64,000 nt of DNA, from positions 1-64,000 of the forward strand of contig JADGHE010000009.1 in the NCBI GenBank assembly GCA_019689555.1, read 5' to 3'. The notes beneath the pieces were generated by a model. The model was not told where the DNA came from and searched no databases. It saw only the letters and a program-made list of their open reading frames with translations. Positions within the stretch are counted from its first letter, which is position 1. Every line of letters begins with the position of its first letter. This DNA comes from Variibacter sp. GTDB taxonomy: Bacteria; Pseudomonadota; Alphaproteobacteria; Rhizobiales; Xanthobacteraceae. The translations under genes and the position numbers were made by a program. Shown one piece after another: positions 24,362 to 32,713 of this stretch.

Positions 24362-24838
24362 CTATCGCACCTGCTGCGGCTGCTGCCCGAGGGCCTGCGT
24401 GTTGCGGACCGCCGTCTGGCTGATCGTCGTGTTGAAGTAGTCCGGCCCGTCGCCCAAGGTGATGCGCCGCTCGCAATGGGGCTGGCAGCTATAGGTTTCC
24501 CGCTGAACCCCGCGATAGACCACCACGACGTCGTTGCCCGGCCCTTGTACGCGAACGGTTTTGTCGACGAGGACAGCGCCGGTGCGGTCCAGCGCCACGA
24601 CATTGGTGGAGCCGTAGCCCTTGCCGGTCACGACCAGCATTCCGCCGGCTTGCAGCGAGACGTCGGCAATAAGCGGATTGCCGACGACGATGGTCGCCAC
24701 ATGCTCCGGCAGCCTGATGACCGCGGCCTGATCGACGACGACGTCCAGAACATCCTCGGCGGCCGCCGGCCGGCCGAGGGTGAGCGCCGCCGCGAGAGCC
24801 GTGGCGACGATCCCGAATTTGCGGCAGAGGCGGCTCAT
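24362..24838 (-). CDS. pilus assembly protein with CpaC/RcpA N-terminal-like domain
   Basis: 158 residues. A signal peptide (1-27, ending PAAAED) is followed by a domain resembling the N-terminal pilus/SAF-assembly domain of CpaC: VVDQAAVIRLPEHVATIVVGNPLIADVSLQ, with VTGKGYGSTNVVALD after it. The CpaC secretin encoded at 27563 has the same GVGIGQTNVFFFD pattern. It may be an accessory or piloted version of the secretin N-domain. It is leftward, 131 bp upstream of the TadE/G pair, probably in the same transcription unit. Confidence 0.8.
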   Translation of the reverse strand: MSRLCRKFGIVATALAAALTLGRPAAAEDVLDVVVDQAAVIRLPEHVATIVVGNPLIADVSLQAGGMLVVTGKGYGSTNVVALDRTGAVLVDKTVRVQGPGNDVVVVYRGVQRETYSCQPHCERRITLGDGPDYFNTTISQTAVRNTQALGQQPQQVR

Positions 24839-25330
24839 TGAAGAAAACCTCAGCGAGCTGGGGAGGTTAGTTGCGCGGTCGCGGCGCCGGCCACCGCCGA
24901 GCCGCAAAGGCGATTCTCCCTGCCAATTGGTGAACAAACTGCAAACACTGCGATGCGCTCGGGGAGCCTCGCAAGTCGGCGCCGCGCCTGAATCGAGAGC
25001 GCTGTCGGGTCGTTCGCGCCGCGGCGCCTGCGGGCAGACGCATTCTTCGCGCGCGAAGGTGCGTCAGCGAAACGGCGCAACGCCGGAGTGGCGACCGGGC
25101 GCGCGGGGCACAACAGTTCGCGCGAGTTTGTGCAAGTTCGTTTGGGCTTTTACGAAAATATCCAATTAACCGAGATCGTGTTTGCGTCGAAAACACGAAT
25201 GTTCTGCGATGCAATTAACTCCGCTGCAAGAGCTTGCTCGTAAGGTGGCGCCACGATCCGGAACGGACGGGACACAACGACCTCCGGATCCGCTCAGGCA
25301 GTTCAGGTGTGGATCAAGGAGCCCAATCCC
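24839..25330. other. divergent regulatory region of the Flp pilus locus
   Basis: 492 bp between the leftward minor pilin unit and the rightward flp genes. The right half (about 25125-25235) becomes AT-rich and contains an 8-bp inverted repeat (25176-25198) and two CAATTAAC octamers 49 bp apart (25163-25170 and 25212-25219). No gene is supported in it. Confidence 0.6.
25176..25198. promoter_or_regulatory. inverted repeat upstream of the first Flp pilin
   Basis: Perfect 8-bp arms TCGTGTTT and AAACACGA are separated by 7 bases, 133 bp upstream of the pilin start. The dyad lies in the AT-rich part of the divergent region and is a good candidate operator. The protein that would bind is unknown. 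Confidence 0.45.
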
Positions 25331-25495
25331 ATGAAGAACCTGGTTTCGCGTTTCCTCAAGGATGAGTCGGGTGCGACGGCCATCGAGTACGGCCTCATCG
25401 CGGCCGGCATCTCGGTCGCCATCATCGCCGTCGTGCAGGGCCTCGGCTCGAAGCTGAACAGCACCTTCACGCAGGTGCAGAACGCGCTGAAGTGA
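25331..25495 (+). CDS. flp: Flp-family type IVb pilin
   Basis: 54-residue major pilin precursor. A short basic leader (KNLVSRFLKDESG) precedes the hydrophobic Flp helix ATAIEYGLIAAGISVAIIAV, with the conserved Glu-Tyr pair. The prepilin peptidase CpaA would cleave after Gly, before ATAIEYG. AAGGAG lies 9 bases before the ATG at 25331. It is followed by a GC-rich hairpin and then a second, very similar pilin gene. Confidence 0.96.
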   Translation: MKNLVSRFLKDESGATAIEYGLIAAGISVAIIAVVQGLGSKLNSTFTQVQNALK

Positions 25496-25531
25496 GCGCG
25501 GGTCCGGCGGAGGACACGCTGGCAGTAGGAT

Positions 25532-25557
25532 CCGGCCGCGCTGCGGCCGGAACCTTT
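25532..25557 (+). terminator. hairpin terminator or attenuator between the two pilin genes
   Basis: Perfect 8-bp stem CCGGCCGC-GCT-GCGGCCGG is followed by AACCTTTT, 36 bp after the first pilin stop. It could terminate or attenuate transcription to uncouple pilin amounts from the assembly genes, or stabilise the flp mRNA. The T-run is short and offset, so efficiency is uncertain. Confidence 0.5.
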
Positions 25558-25757
25558 TCGCGGCAGAGCCGCGCGGGCGCAACCGATCTGCGGTCCCGCG
25601 CGGGAAGGCCGTTCCCTCCTTCGCAGAACAATCAATCGCCCCGAACAATTTGAACGGACGCGCTTACCTGCCCTTCAGGGCTGCGCGTTACAAGGGGCGC
25701 GCCGCGACCGCCGCGCACGGGGCGCGAGGGGCGGCTTTTCTGCGACAGGAGACCATC

Positions 25758-25919
25758 ATGCAGAGCATCGTTCGATTTGTCCGTGACGAATCCGGCGCGA
25801 CGGCCATCGAATACGGCCTGATCGCCGCGGGCATCGCGGTCGCCATCATCGCCGTCGTGCAAGGGCTCGGCTCGAAGCTGAGCGAGACCTTCACCAAGGT
25901 GCAAAACGCCCTTAACTAA
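25758..25919 (+). CDS. second Flp-family type IVb pilin
   Basis: 53-residue pilin precursor nearly identical to the first over the cleavage site and helix (DESGATAIEYGLIAAGI, VVQGLGSKL). Differences are concentrated in the leader and the last 15 residues. ACAGGAGA lies 7 bases before the ATG at 25758. It looks like a tandem duplicate; which gene encodes the main pilin cannot be told. Confidence 0.95.
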   Translation: MQSIVRFVRDESGATAIEYGLIAAGIAVAIIAVVQGLGSKLSETFTKVQNALN

Positions 25920-26127
25920 GGGGGAACGACCCTCGGGGGCCGGGCGCAGCAGGCTTTGCTTCGACGGGGACGCACGGCCAGGTGAGTGAGGCAGGCCGCA
26001 TTCGGACAATCAACGCGCCACACGCGCGGCCGACTCTCGGCTGCTCTAAACCAAAGAGAAGGAAAGGGCGGGTAAGAATCGCGACCGCCGCCGGGATGGT
26101 TGTCTCAGGTCGGCCGAGGGACGCGTG

Positions 26128-26634
26128 ATGATTTCGGAAACCATCATCCTCCTGCTCTTCCCCGCGCTGATGGCCTTTGCGGCATGCAGCGACCTGGTCA
26201 CGATGACCATCTCGAACCGGGTGGCGCTCGCTCTGGTGATCGGCTTCTTCGTGCTGGCGGTCGTCACGGGCATGAGCGCGGCGGCGATCGCGTCCCACGT
26301 CGGGGCGGGGCTGCTCGTGCTCGTCCTCGCCTTTCTGTGCTTCACCCAGGGGTGGATCGGGGGCGGGGACGCCAAGCTCGCGGCGGCGAGCGTGCTGTGG
26401 CTCGGCCCCGACCACGCGATGGCCTATCTCATCTGGGCCTCGCTTCTGGGCGGGGTCCTTACGGTGATCATCCTCAAATTCCGGCTGATGCCGCTTCCGG
26501 CCGCCCTGGCCCGGCAGGAATGGCTTGCGCGCCTGCACCGCGTCGACGCGGGCGTGCCCTACGGCATCGCGCTCGCGGCCGCGGCGCTCTTGGTCTATCC
26601 CGACACCGCCTTCATGCAGGGGCTGCGCCTCTGA
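26128..26634 (+). CDS. cpaA: prepilin peptidase CpaA/TadV
   Basis: 168-residue inner-membrane aspartic protease that cleaves Flp prepilins and TadE/G pseudopilins. The two catalytic Asp residues lie in ACSDLVTMTISNR (about 20-32) and in GGGDAKLAAA (about 79). Four to six transmembrane helices cover the rest. The short form without a methylase domain is the Tad type. ATG at 26128 is preceded by GAGGGA; a GTG at 26125 is equally possible. Confidence 0.95.
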   Translation: MISETIILLLFPALMAFAACSDLVTMTISNRVALALVIGFFVLAVVTGMSAAAIASHVGAGLLVLVLAFLCFTQGWIGGGDAKLAAASVLWLGPDHAMAYLIWASLLGGVLTVIILKFRLMPLPAALARQEWLARLHRVDAGVPYGIALAAAALLVYPDTAFMQGLRL

Positions 26635-26689
26635 AATACGGCCCTCCGATCAGCGAAATCGTTTCTTGGCGCGCATTGGATACGCCTCA

Positions 26690-26704
26690 TTAACCATGGA
26701 TTGA
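26690..26704 (+). promoter_or_regulatory. CtrA-like site upstream of cpaB
   Basis: TTAACCATGGATTGA matches the full CtrA pattern TTAA-N7-TTAA with one mismatch in the second half and contains an exact TTAACCAT. It lies 62 bp upstream of the cpaB ATG. In Caulobacter the pilus genes are CtrA targets, which supports the reading; binding is not shown. Confidence 0.5.
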
Positions 26705-26765
26705 CGTTTGGCTGGTGAAATCCAGTCGAGATTCGCCGGAGGGCCGGCGGCGCATTCCCTGGACA

Positions 26766-27566
26766 ATGAAGCGTATGAAAGCCGCGCGGATCGTCGTTCT
26801 CCTCATTGCCATTCTGGCAGGCGGCGTCGCCGCGCTGCTCGCCGGGCGATCGGACAATCCCACGCCGGCCGCGCCCCCGCCGGCGGCCAAGATCGAGACC
26901 GTGGACGTGCTGGTCGCCAAAAACGACATCAGCATGGGCCAGGTCGTTTCGGCGCAGGACCTGCAGTGGCAGGCCTGGCCGCAGGCGGCGGCCAATGCGA
27001 GCTTCGTGCGCCGGCCGGACAAGCCCAACGCGATTGAGGATCTCTCGGGCTCGATCGCCCGAACGCCCTTCGTGACGGGCGAGCCGATTCGCGAGGGCAA
27101 GCTCATCAAGTCGAACGGATCGGGCTTCATGGCGGCGATCCTGCCGGCGGGCAAGCGCGCGGTCTCCACCGAAATCTCGCCGGAGACCGGCGCCGGCGGG
27201 TTTATTCTGCCGAACGATCGCGTCGACGTCATTCTCACCCGGCGCGGCCGCGAGCCCGACAGGCGTGCCGAGTCCGTCACGAGCGAGACCATCCTGAGCA
27301 ATGTGAGGGTGCTCGCGATCGACCAGACCGTCGAAGAGAAAAACGGGCAGCGCGTCGTGGTCGGCAAAACCGCGACGTTGGAGCTCACCCCGGGTCAGGC
27401 GGAAACGCTCGCGCTCGCGCGCCAGCTCGGAACGATATCGCTCGCCCTGCGAAGCCTCGTGGACGCCAACGAGGCGACGGCCGAGACCAATTTCAGGAAG
27501 GAGACCGGCCGCCAAGAGGTCAACATGGTGCGCTTCGGCGTCACCACAACGACGGCGCCCCGATGA
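26766..27566 (+). CDS. cpaB: Flp pilus assembly protein CpaB
   Basis: 266-residue protein. One N-terminal transmembrane segment (IVVLLIAILAGGVAALLAG) is followed by an SAF/beta-clip domain (about 40-100: VLVAKNDISMGQVVSAQDLQW) and the CpaB C-terminal domain with FILPNDRVDVILTRR. It works in the periplasm with the CpaC secretin. ATG at 26766 is used; an ATG 9 bases downstream and a GTG at 26715 are alternatives. The stop overlaps the cpaC start by 4 bases (ATGA). Confidence 0.94.
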   Translation: MKRMKAARIVVLLIAILAGGVAALLAGRSDNPTPAAPPPAAKIETVDVLVAKNDISMGQVVSAQDLQWQAWPQAAANASFVRRPDKPNAIEDLSGSIARTPFVTGEPIREGKLIKSNGSGFMAAILPAGKRAVSTEISPETGAGGFILPNDRVDVILTRRGREPDRRAESVTSETILSNVRVLAIDQTVEEKNGQRVVVGKTATLELTPGQAETLALARQLGTISLALRSLVDANEATAETNFRKETGRQEVNMVRFGVTTTTAPR

Positions 27567-29089
27567 GCGCGATTGCAAGCCGCATAACGAACGCCGGATC
27601 GGCCATCGGCGCCTGGACGGTGGCGGCGGCCCTGAGCCTGCTGGCCAGCGCAACCGGGCCGCTGATGGCGGCCGACGCGCACGACGACGTCGGCGCCTAC
27701 GCGGGCGTTCGCGTGAGCGGCGGAGAGCAGGGGACGCAGTTCATCCCCCTCGGCATCGGCAAATCGGTGGTGATCGATCTCCCACGGGACGCGAAGGACG
27801 TGCTCGTCGCCAATCCGGCGATCGCCAACGCCGTCGTCCGATCCGCCCGCCGCGCCTATCTCATCGGCGTCGGCATCGGCCAGACCAACGTGTTCTTCTT
27901 CGACGCCGAGGGCCGACAGATCGCGGCGTTCGACATCGCCGTCACCCGCGATCTCAACGGCATCCGCGCGGCCCTGCGCAAGATCGCGCCGACCGCAGCC
28001 ATTCAAGTGGAAGGCCTGGGGCCTGACAGCGTCGTGCTGAGCGGCGTCGTCAACAGCGCCGCCGAATCCCAGCAGGCGGTGGACCTGGCCGTGCGGCTCG
28101 TGGGCGACCCCGCCAAAGTGGTCAACAGCCTCACGATCCGCGGCCGCGATCAGGTGCTGCTCAAGGTGACCGTCGCCGAGGTTCAGCGCGACGTGATCAA
28201 GCAGCTCGGCATCAACCTCAACGGCAGTCTCGGTTTCGGCAGCCACGTCATCAACTTCAACACCGACAATCCGTTCAACGCCTATGGTCGGGCGCTCAGC
28301 GGCTCGTCCAGCACGGCGGGCTGGGTCAATGGCGTCAACCCCAATCCGCTGCCGGGGGCGTTCACCACGAACGGCGTGTTCAAGAATACGGTGCAGGCGA
28401 CGCTCAACGCCATGGAACAGGCTGGGGTCATCCGCACCCTGGCCGAACCCAATCTGACGGCCATTTCGGGCGAGACCGCGAATTTTCTGGTCGGCGGCGA
28501 GTTTCCGGTTCCCGGCGGATACACCTGCGACACGAGCGTGCCGCCGATCTGCCAGCTTCAGATCCAGTGGAAGAAGTTCGGCGTCGGCCTGAACTTCACG
28601 CCGGTCGTGCTTGCGGACGGACGGATCAGCCTCAAGGTCATGACCGAGGTGTCGGAGCTTTCGCCGGAGAACGCGATCGTGCTGCAGCCGAACGCGCAGG
28701 CGCGTCCGATCAACATCCCGTCGATCAAGGCGCGCCGGGCGGAGACGACGGTCGAGATTCCCTCCGGCGGCTCGCTCGCCATGGCGGGCATGATCCAGGA
28801 GCAGACCAAGCAGGCGATCAGCGGCATCCCCGGACTGATGCAGGTCCCGATCCTCGGAACGCTGTTCAAGAGTCGCGACTACGTCAACCGGCAGACCGAG
28901 CTCATGGTGCTGGTTACGCCTTACGTCGTGCGGGCCGTGGCGCAAAAGGAGCTGTCCCGGCCCGACGACGGGTTCGCCGACGCATCCGATCCGCAAGCCG
29001 TCCTCATGAGCAAGCTCAACCGCATCTATGGAGGGCCGCGAAAAGTGGATCAGCCCTACCATGGGTCGTACGGCTTCATCTTGGATTGA
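27563..29089 (+). CDS. cpaC: Flp pilus outer-membrane secretin CpaC/RcpA
   Basis: 508 residues. A signal peptide ends near residue 36 (ATGPLMAAD). An N-terminal pilus-assembly domain (about 60-135) and a BON-like domain (about 140-205) precede the secretin domain (about 205-470), whose end PILGTLFKSRDYVNRQTELMVLVTPYVV carries the secretin signature. It forms the outer-membrane channel for the Flp pilus. Starts at an ATG overlapping the cpaB stop; cpaD follows after 17 bp. Confidence 0.96.
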   Translation: MSAIASRITNAGSAIGAWTVAAALSLLASATGPLMAADAHDDVGAYAGVRVSGGEQGTQFIPLGIGKSVVIDLPRDAKDVLVANPAIANAVVRSARRAYLIGVGIGQTNVFFFDAEGRQIAAFDIAVTRDLNGIRAALRKIAPTAAIQVEGLGPDSVVLSGVVNSAAESQQAVDLAVRLVGDPAKVVNSLTIRGRDQVLLKVTVAEVQRDVIKQLGINLNGSLGFGSHVINFNTDNPFNAYGRALSGSSSTAGWVNGVNPNPLPGAFTTNGVFKNTVQATLNAMEQAGVIRTLAEPNLTAISGETANFLVGGEFPVPGGYTCDTSVPPICQLQIQWKKFGVGLNFTPVVLADGRISLKVMTEVSELSPENAIVLQPNAQARPINIPSIKARRAETTVEIPSGGSLAMAGMIQEQTKQAISGIPGLMQVPILGTLFKSRDYVNRQTELMVLVTPYVVRAVAQKELSRPDDGFADASDPQAVLMSKLNRIYGGPRKVDQPYHGSYGFILD

Positions 29090-29106
29090 AGCCAGGAGAC
29101 AAGCCG

Positions 29107-29859
29107 ATGATGCGCCCCCGACCGACACTTGCGGCCTTCCGGCGTCGGCCCCCAGCGCTCCCGCGCATTCTGCTGCTCCTCGCCGCTGCGGCGGCGACGT
29201 CGGGCTGCATGATGAGCACCCGGCAGGAAACGACCGGCAGCATTCCGACCGACTACCGGCTGCGCCATCCCATCTCGATCAGGGAGGGCGAGCACACCCT
29301 GGAGGTCTTCGTCGGCGCCCGCCGGGGCGAGCTCACGCCCGTGCAGCGGGCGGAGGTCGCGGCCTTTGCGGGAACGTGGCGACGCGAGGCGACCGGCGGA
29401 ATCGTCGTCGAGGTGCCGACCGCAACGCCGAACGCGCGCGCGGCGGCGGCCGCACTGCGCGAGATCAGAGCGATCCTGGCGAGCGCCGGCGTGCCGGCGC
29501 GCTCGATCGCCACGCGCAAGTACCAGCCCTATGATCCCGGCGTGCTGGCGACGGTGCGGCTGATCTATCCGAAAATGGTCGCCCAAGCCGGGCCGTGCGG
29601 CCTCTGGCCCCACGACCTGGGGCCGACCCTCGACACCCAATACAATCACAACGCCCCTTACTGGAACCTGGGCTGCGCGAACCAGCGCAATCTCGCGGCC
29701 ATGGTCGCCAACCCGGCCGATCTCGTGCAGCCGCGCGCGGAGACCCCCGTTTATGCGGAGCGGCGCACGACGGTGCTCGACAAGTTCCGCAAGGGCGAGA
29801 ACACGGCCACCAACGTTCAGAATGCCGACAACGGCAAGATCAGTGACGTGGGCAAATGA
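29107..29859 (+). CDS. cpaD: Flp pilus assembly lipoprotein CpaD
   Basis: 250-residue predicted outer-membrane lipoprotein. The signal peptide has a lipobox ending SGC at about residue 37. The CpaD domain includes TDYRLRHPISIREGEHTLEVFVG (about 54-76), the segment YQPYDPGVLATVRLIYPKMVAQAGPCGLWPHDLG, and NLGCANQRNLAAMVANPADLVQPR near the end. It probably acts as secretin-associated factor. The second ATG (29110) is an equally possible start. The stop overlaps cpaE by 4 bases. Confidence 0.94.
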   Translation: MMRPRPTLAAFRRRPPALPRILLLLAAAAATSGCMMSTRQETTGSIPTDYRLRHPISIREGEHTLEVFVGARRGELTPVQRAEVAAFAGTWRREATGGIVVEVPTATPNARAAAAALREIRAILASAGVPARSIATRKYQPYDPGVLATVRLIYPKMVAQAGPCGLWPHDLGPTLDTQYNHNAPYWNLGCANQRNLAAMVANPADLVQPRAETPVYAERRTTVLDKFRKGENTATNVQNADNGKISDVGK

Positions 29860-31133
29860 TCAAGTTCGCTCTGCAGGCTGAGACCGTGCCTCATGAGCCT
29901 GAGGATTCGCAGCGCGATCATTTCATCGCGCCGGTGCCGCGCGTCTCCATCCAAGCGTTCTGCGAGTCGGCGGAAACGGCGTCCGTGATCCAGGCCGCCG
30001 CCGCCGACCGGCGCATGATCAAGGCACATGTCAAGGTGCAGATGGGCGGCGTGGCGGCGGCCACCGAGGCCTACCGCAACGCGCCGACGCCGAACGTGAT
30101 CGTCGTCGAATCGGAAAGCCCGAGCGAGGAGCTACTCGCCGCGCTCGACGCGCTCGCCGAGGTCTGCGACGCCGGCACGCGGGTGATCGTGATCGGCCGC
30201 ATCAACGACATTCAGCTCTACCGCGAGCTCATTCGCCGCCAGGTCAGCGACTACCTGGTGGCACCGATCGACGTGCTGGGCGTCATCCGCGCGATCTCGC
30301 AGCTCTTCGGGGCGCCGGACGCGAAGCCCGTCGGGCGCACCCTCGCGGTGATCGGCGCCAAGGGCGGCGTCGGCGCCTCCACCGTCGCCCACAATATCGC
30401 TTGGGCCATCGCGCGCGATCTCAAACTCGATTCCGTCGTCGCCGATCTCGATCTGCCGTTCGGCACGGCCGGCCTTGACTACAACCAGGACCCGCCACAG
30501 GGCATCGCCGACGCGGTGTTCTCGCCCGAGCGCATCGACACGAATTTCGTCGACCGCCTGTTGTCGAAGTGCACCGATCACCTGAGCCTGCTCGCCGCGC
30601 CGGCCACGCTCGAGCGCGTCTACGACTTCGGCGCGGAGGCCTTCGACGCGATCTTCGACGTGCTGAGGGCGACGGTGCCGTGCACGGTGCTCGACGTGCC
30701 GCATGTCTGGACCGGCTGGTCGAAGCGCGTGCTCGTCGGGGCCGACGAGATTCTGATCGTGGCCGCGCCCGATCTCGCCAATCTGCGCAACGTCAAGAAT
30801 TTGCTCGACCTGCTGCGCCAGGCGCGGCCCAACGACCGGCAGCCCTATTACTGCCTCAACCAGGTCGGGGTGCCCAAGCGCCCGGAGATTAAGCCGGCCG
30901 ACTTCGCCAAGGCGCTCGAAGCCGAGCCCGTGGCGCTCATCCCGTTCGACCCGCAGATCTTCGGCACCGCGGCCAACAACGGACAGATGATCGCGGAGGT
31001 GGCGGCGAGCCACCGCGCCGCGGAAACCTTCCGCCAACTCGCCCAGCTCATGACCGGGCGTGGCGAGCAGAAGCGCGCGCGCAACGGTCTGCTGACGGAA
31101 CTCCTCAACAAGCTCAAGGGCCGTCAGGCCTGA
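29856..31133 (+). CDS. cpaE: Flp pilus assembly ATPase/localisation protein CpaE/TadZ
   Basis: 425 residues. The N-terminal receiver-like domain (about 30-145) lacks a clear phosphoacceptor context. A ParA/MinD-type ATPase domain follows, with deviant Walker A AVIGAKGGVGASTVAHNIAW (about 164-183); the signature position has Ala before Ser in place of Lys-Thr. Walker A' DLDLPFGTAGLDYNQDPP and AAPDLANLRNVKNLLDLLR are present. It localises the Tad machinery to a cell pole in Caulobacter. Overlaps cpaD by 4 bases and precedes cpaF by 25 bp. Confidence 0.94.
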   Translation: MIKFALQAETVPHEPEDSQRDHFIAPVPRVSIQAFCESAETASVIQAAAADRRMIKAHVKVQMGGVAAATEAYRNAPTPNVIVVESESPSEELLAALDALAEVCDAGTRVIVIGRINDIQLYRELIRRQVSDYLVAPIDVLGVIRAISQLFGAPDAKPVGRTLAVIGAKGGVGASTVAHNIAWAIARDLKLDSVVADLDLPFGTAGLDYNQDPPQGIADAVFSPERIDTNFVDRLLSKCTDHLSLLAAPATLERVYDFGAEAFDAIFDVLRATVPCTVLDVPHVWTGWSKRVLVGADEILIVAAPDLANLRNVKNLLDLLRQARPNDRQPYYCLNQVGVPKRPEIKPADFAKALEAEPVALIPFDPQIFGTAANNGQMIAEVAASHRAAETFRQLAQLMTGRGEQKRARNGLLTELLNKLKGRQA

Positions 31134-31158
31134 CCGCCGGCCGCAGAGGAGAGCCCCC

Positions 31159-32703
31159 GTGTTTGGCAAGCGCAACTCGACGGTCGCAGGGAGCCGCATT
31201 CAGCCGGCGGCCGCGCCGCCCTTGCAGCCCGAGCCCGCGGCTGCGCCGCGGGGTGCCGCGCCGCCCGCCGCGCCGCTCGTCGACATTCCCCGTATGCCGC
31301 CCGCGGCGCCGGCTGCGCCCGCCGCACCCGCCCTGCGGCCGGAGGCGAACGGCGGCCGGTCCTCTCTCGTCGAGGCGGCGCCCTTGCCGCTCGGCGAGGT
31401 GCGGCGCTCCGACACCTTCTACGAAGTCAAGTCGACGATCTTCAGCGCGCTCATCGAGGCCATCGACCTCACGCAACTCGCGCGGCTAGACGCCGAGTCG
31501 GCGCGGGAAGAGATCCGCGACATCGTCAACGAGATCATCGCGATCAAGAACATCGTGATGTCCATTGCCGAGCAGGAGGAGCTGCTCGAGGACATCTGCA
31601 ACGATGTGCTCGGCTACGGCCCGCTCGAACCGCTGCTCGCGCGCGACGACATCGCCGACATCATGGTGAACGGCGCCTCGACCATTTACGTCGAAATCGG
31701 CGGCAAGATCCAGAAGACCGGAATCCGCTTCCGCGACAACCAGCAGCTCCTCAACGTCTGTCAGCGCATCGTCAGCCAGATCGGGCGGCGCGTCGACGAA
31801 TCCTCGCCGATCTGCGATGCCCGCCTGCCGGACGGTTCGCGCGTCAACGTCATCGTGCCGCCGCTCGCCATCGACGGTCCGGTGCTGACGATCCGCAAGT
31901 TCAAGAAGGACAAGCTGACCCTCGACCAGTTGGTCCGCTTCGGAACCATCACCAAGGAAGGGGCCGAGCTGCTCAGGATCATCGGCCGGTGCCGCGTCAA
32001 CTGCATCATTTCCGGCGGCACGGGCTCCGGCAAGACGACGCTGCTCAACTGCCTCACCCACTACATAGACGAGGGGGAGCGCATCATCACGTGCGAGGAC
32101 GCCGCCGAGCTGCAGCTTCAGCAGCCGCATGTGGTGCGGCTGGAGACGCGGCCGCCCAACCTCGAGGGCGAAGGCCAGGTCACCATGCGCGATCTCGTGC
32201 GCAACTGTCTGCGCATGCGCCCGGAGCGGATCATCGTCGGCGAGGTGCGCGGGCCGGAAGCCTTCGATCTTCTGCAGGCGATGAACACGGGCCACGACGG
32301 CTCGATGGGCACGCTCCACGCCAACAATCCGCGCGAGGCGCTCTCACGGCTCGAATCCATGATCACCATGGGCGGGTTCTCCCTGCCGTCGCGCACCATC
32401 CGGGAGATGATCTGCGCATCCGTCGACGTCATCATCCAGACGGCGCGCCTGCGGGACGGCTCGCGCCGCGTCACCCACATCACGGAAGTGGTGGGTATGG
32501 AAGGCGACGTGATCGTGACGCAGGACATCTTCCTGTTCGACGTCCTCGGGGAAGACCCCAACGGGCGCATCATCGGACGGCATCGTTCCACCGGCATCGG
32601 GCGCCCGCGCTTCTGGGAGCGCGCGCGCTATTTCGGCGAGGAGCAGCGGCTTGCGGCCGCGCTCGACGCCGCCGAGGCCGCGGACGATGTCATAAAGCCG
32701 TAA
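31159..32703 (+). CDS. cpaF: Flp pilus assembly/retraction ATPase CpaF/TadA
   Basis: 514-residue secretion ATPase. A Pro/Ala-rich N-terminal stretch (about 12-75) precedes the helical N-domain. The RecA-like motor carries Walker [18 protein letters not shown] (about 287), the Asp box [23 protein letters not shown], Walker [34 protein letters not shown], and the His box. It starts at a GTG with AGAGGAGAG about 6 bases upstream. The only motor in this Tad locus, as usual, and it sits immediately upstream of its membrane platform genes tadB and tadC. Confidence 0.97.
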   Translation: MFGKRNSTVAGSRIQPAAAPPLQPEPAAAPRGAAPPAAPLVDIPRMPPAAPAAPAAPALRPEANGGRSSLVEAAPLPLGEVRRSDTFYEVKSTIFSALIEAIDLTQLARLDAESAREEIRDIVNEIIAIKNIVMSIAEQEELLEDICNDVLGYGPLEPLLARDDIADIMVNGASTIYVEIGGKIQKTGIRFRDNQQLLNVCQRIVSQIGRRVDESSPICDARLPDGSRVNVIVPPLAIDGPVLTIRKFKKDKLTLDQLVRFGTITKEGAELLRIIGRCRVNCIISGGTGSGKTTLLNCLTHYIDEGERIITCEDAAELQLQQPHVVRLETRPPNLEGEGQVTMRDLVRNCLRMRPERIIVGEVRGPEAFDLLQAMNTGHDGSMGTLHANNPREALSRLESMITMGGFSLPSRTIREMICASVDVIIQTARLRDGSRRVTHITEVVGMEGDVIVTQDIFLFDVLGEDPNGRIIGRHRSTGIGRPRFWERARYFGEEQRLAAALDAAEAADDVIKP

Positions 32704-32713
32704 GGCCGCATCC

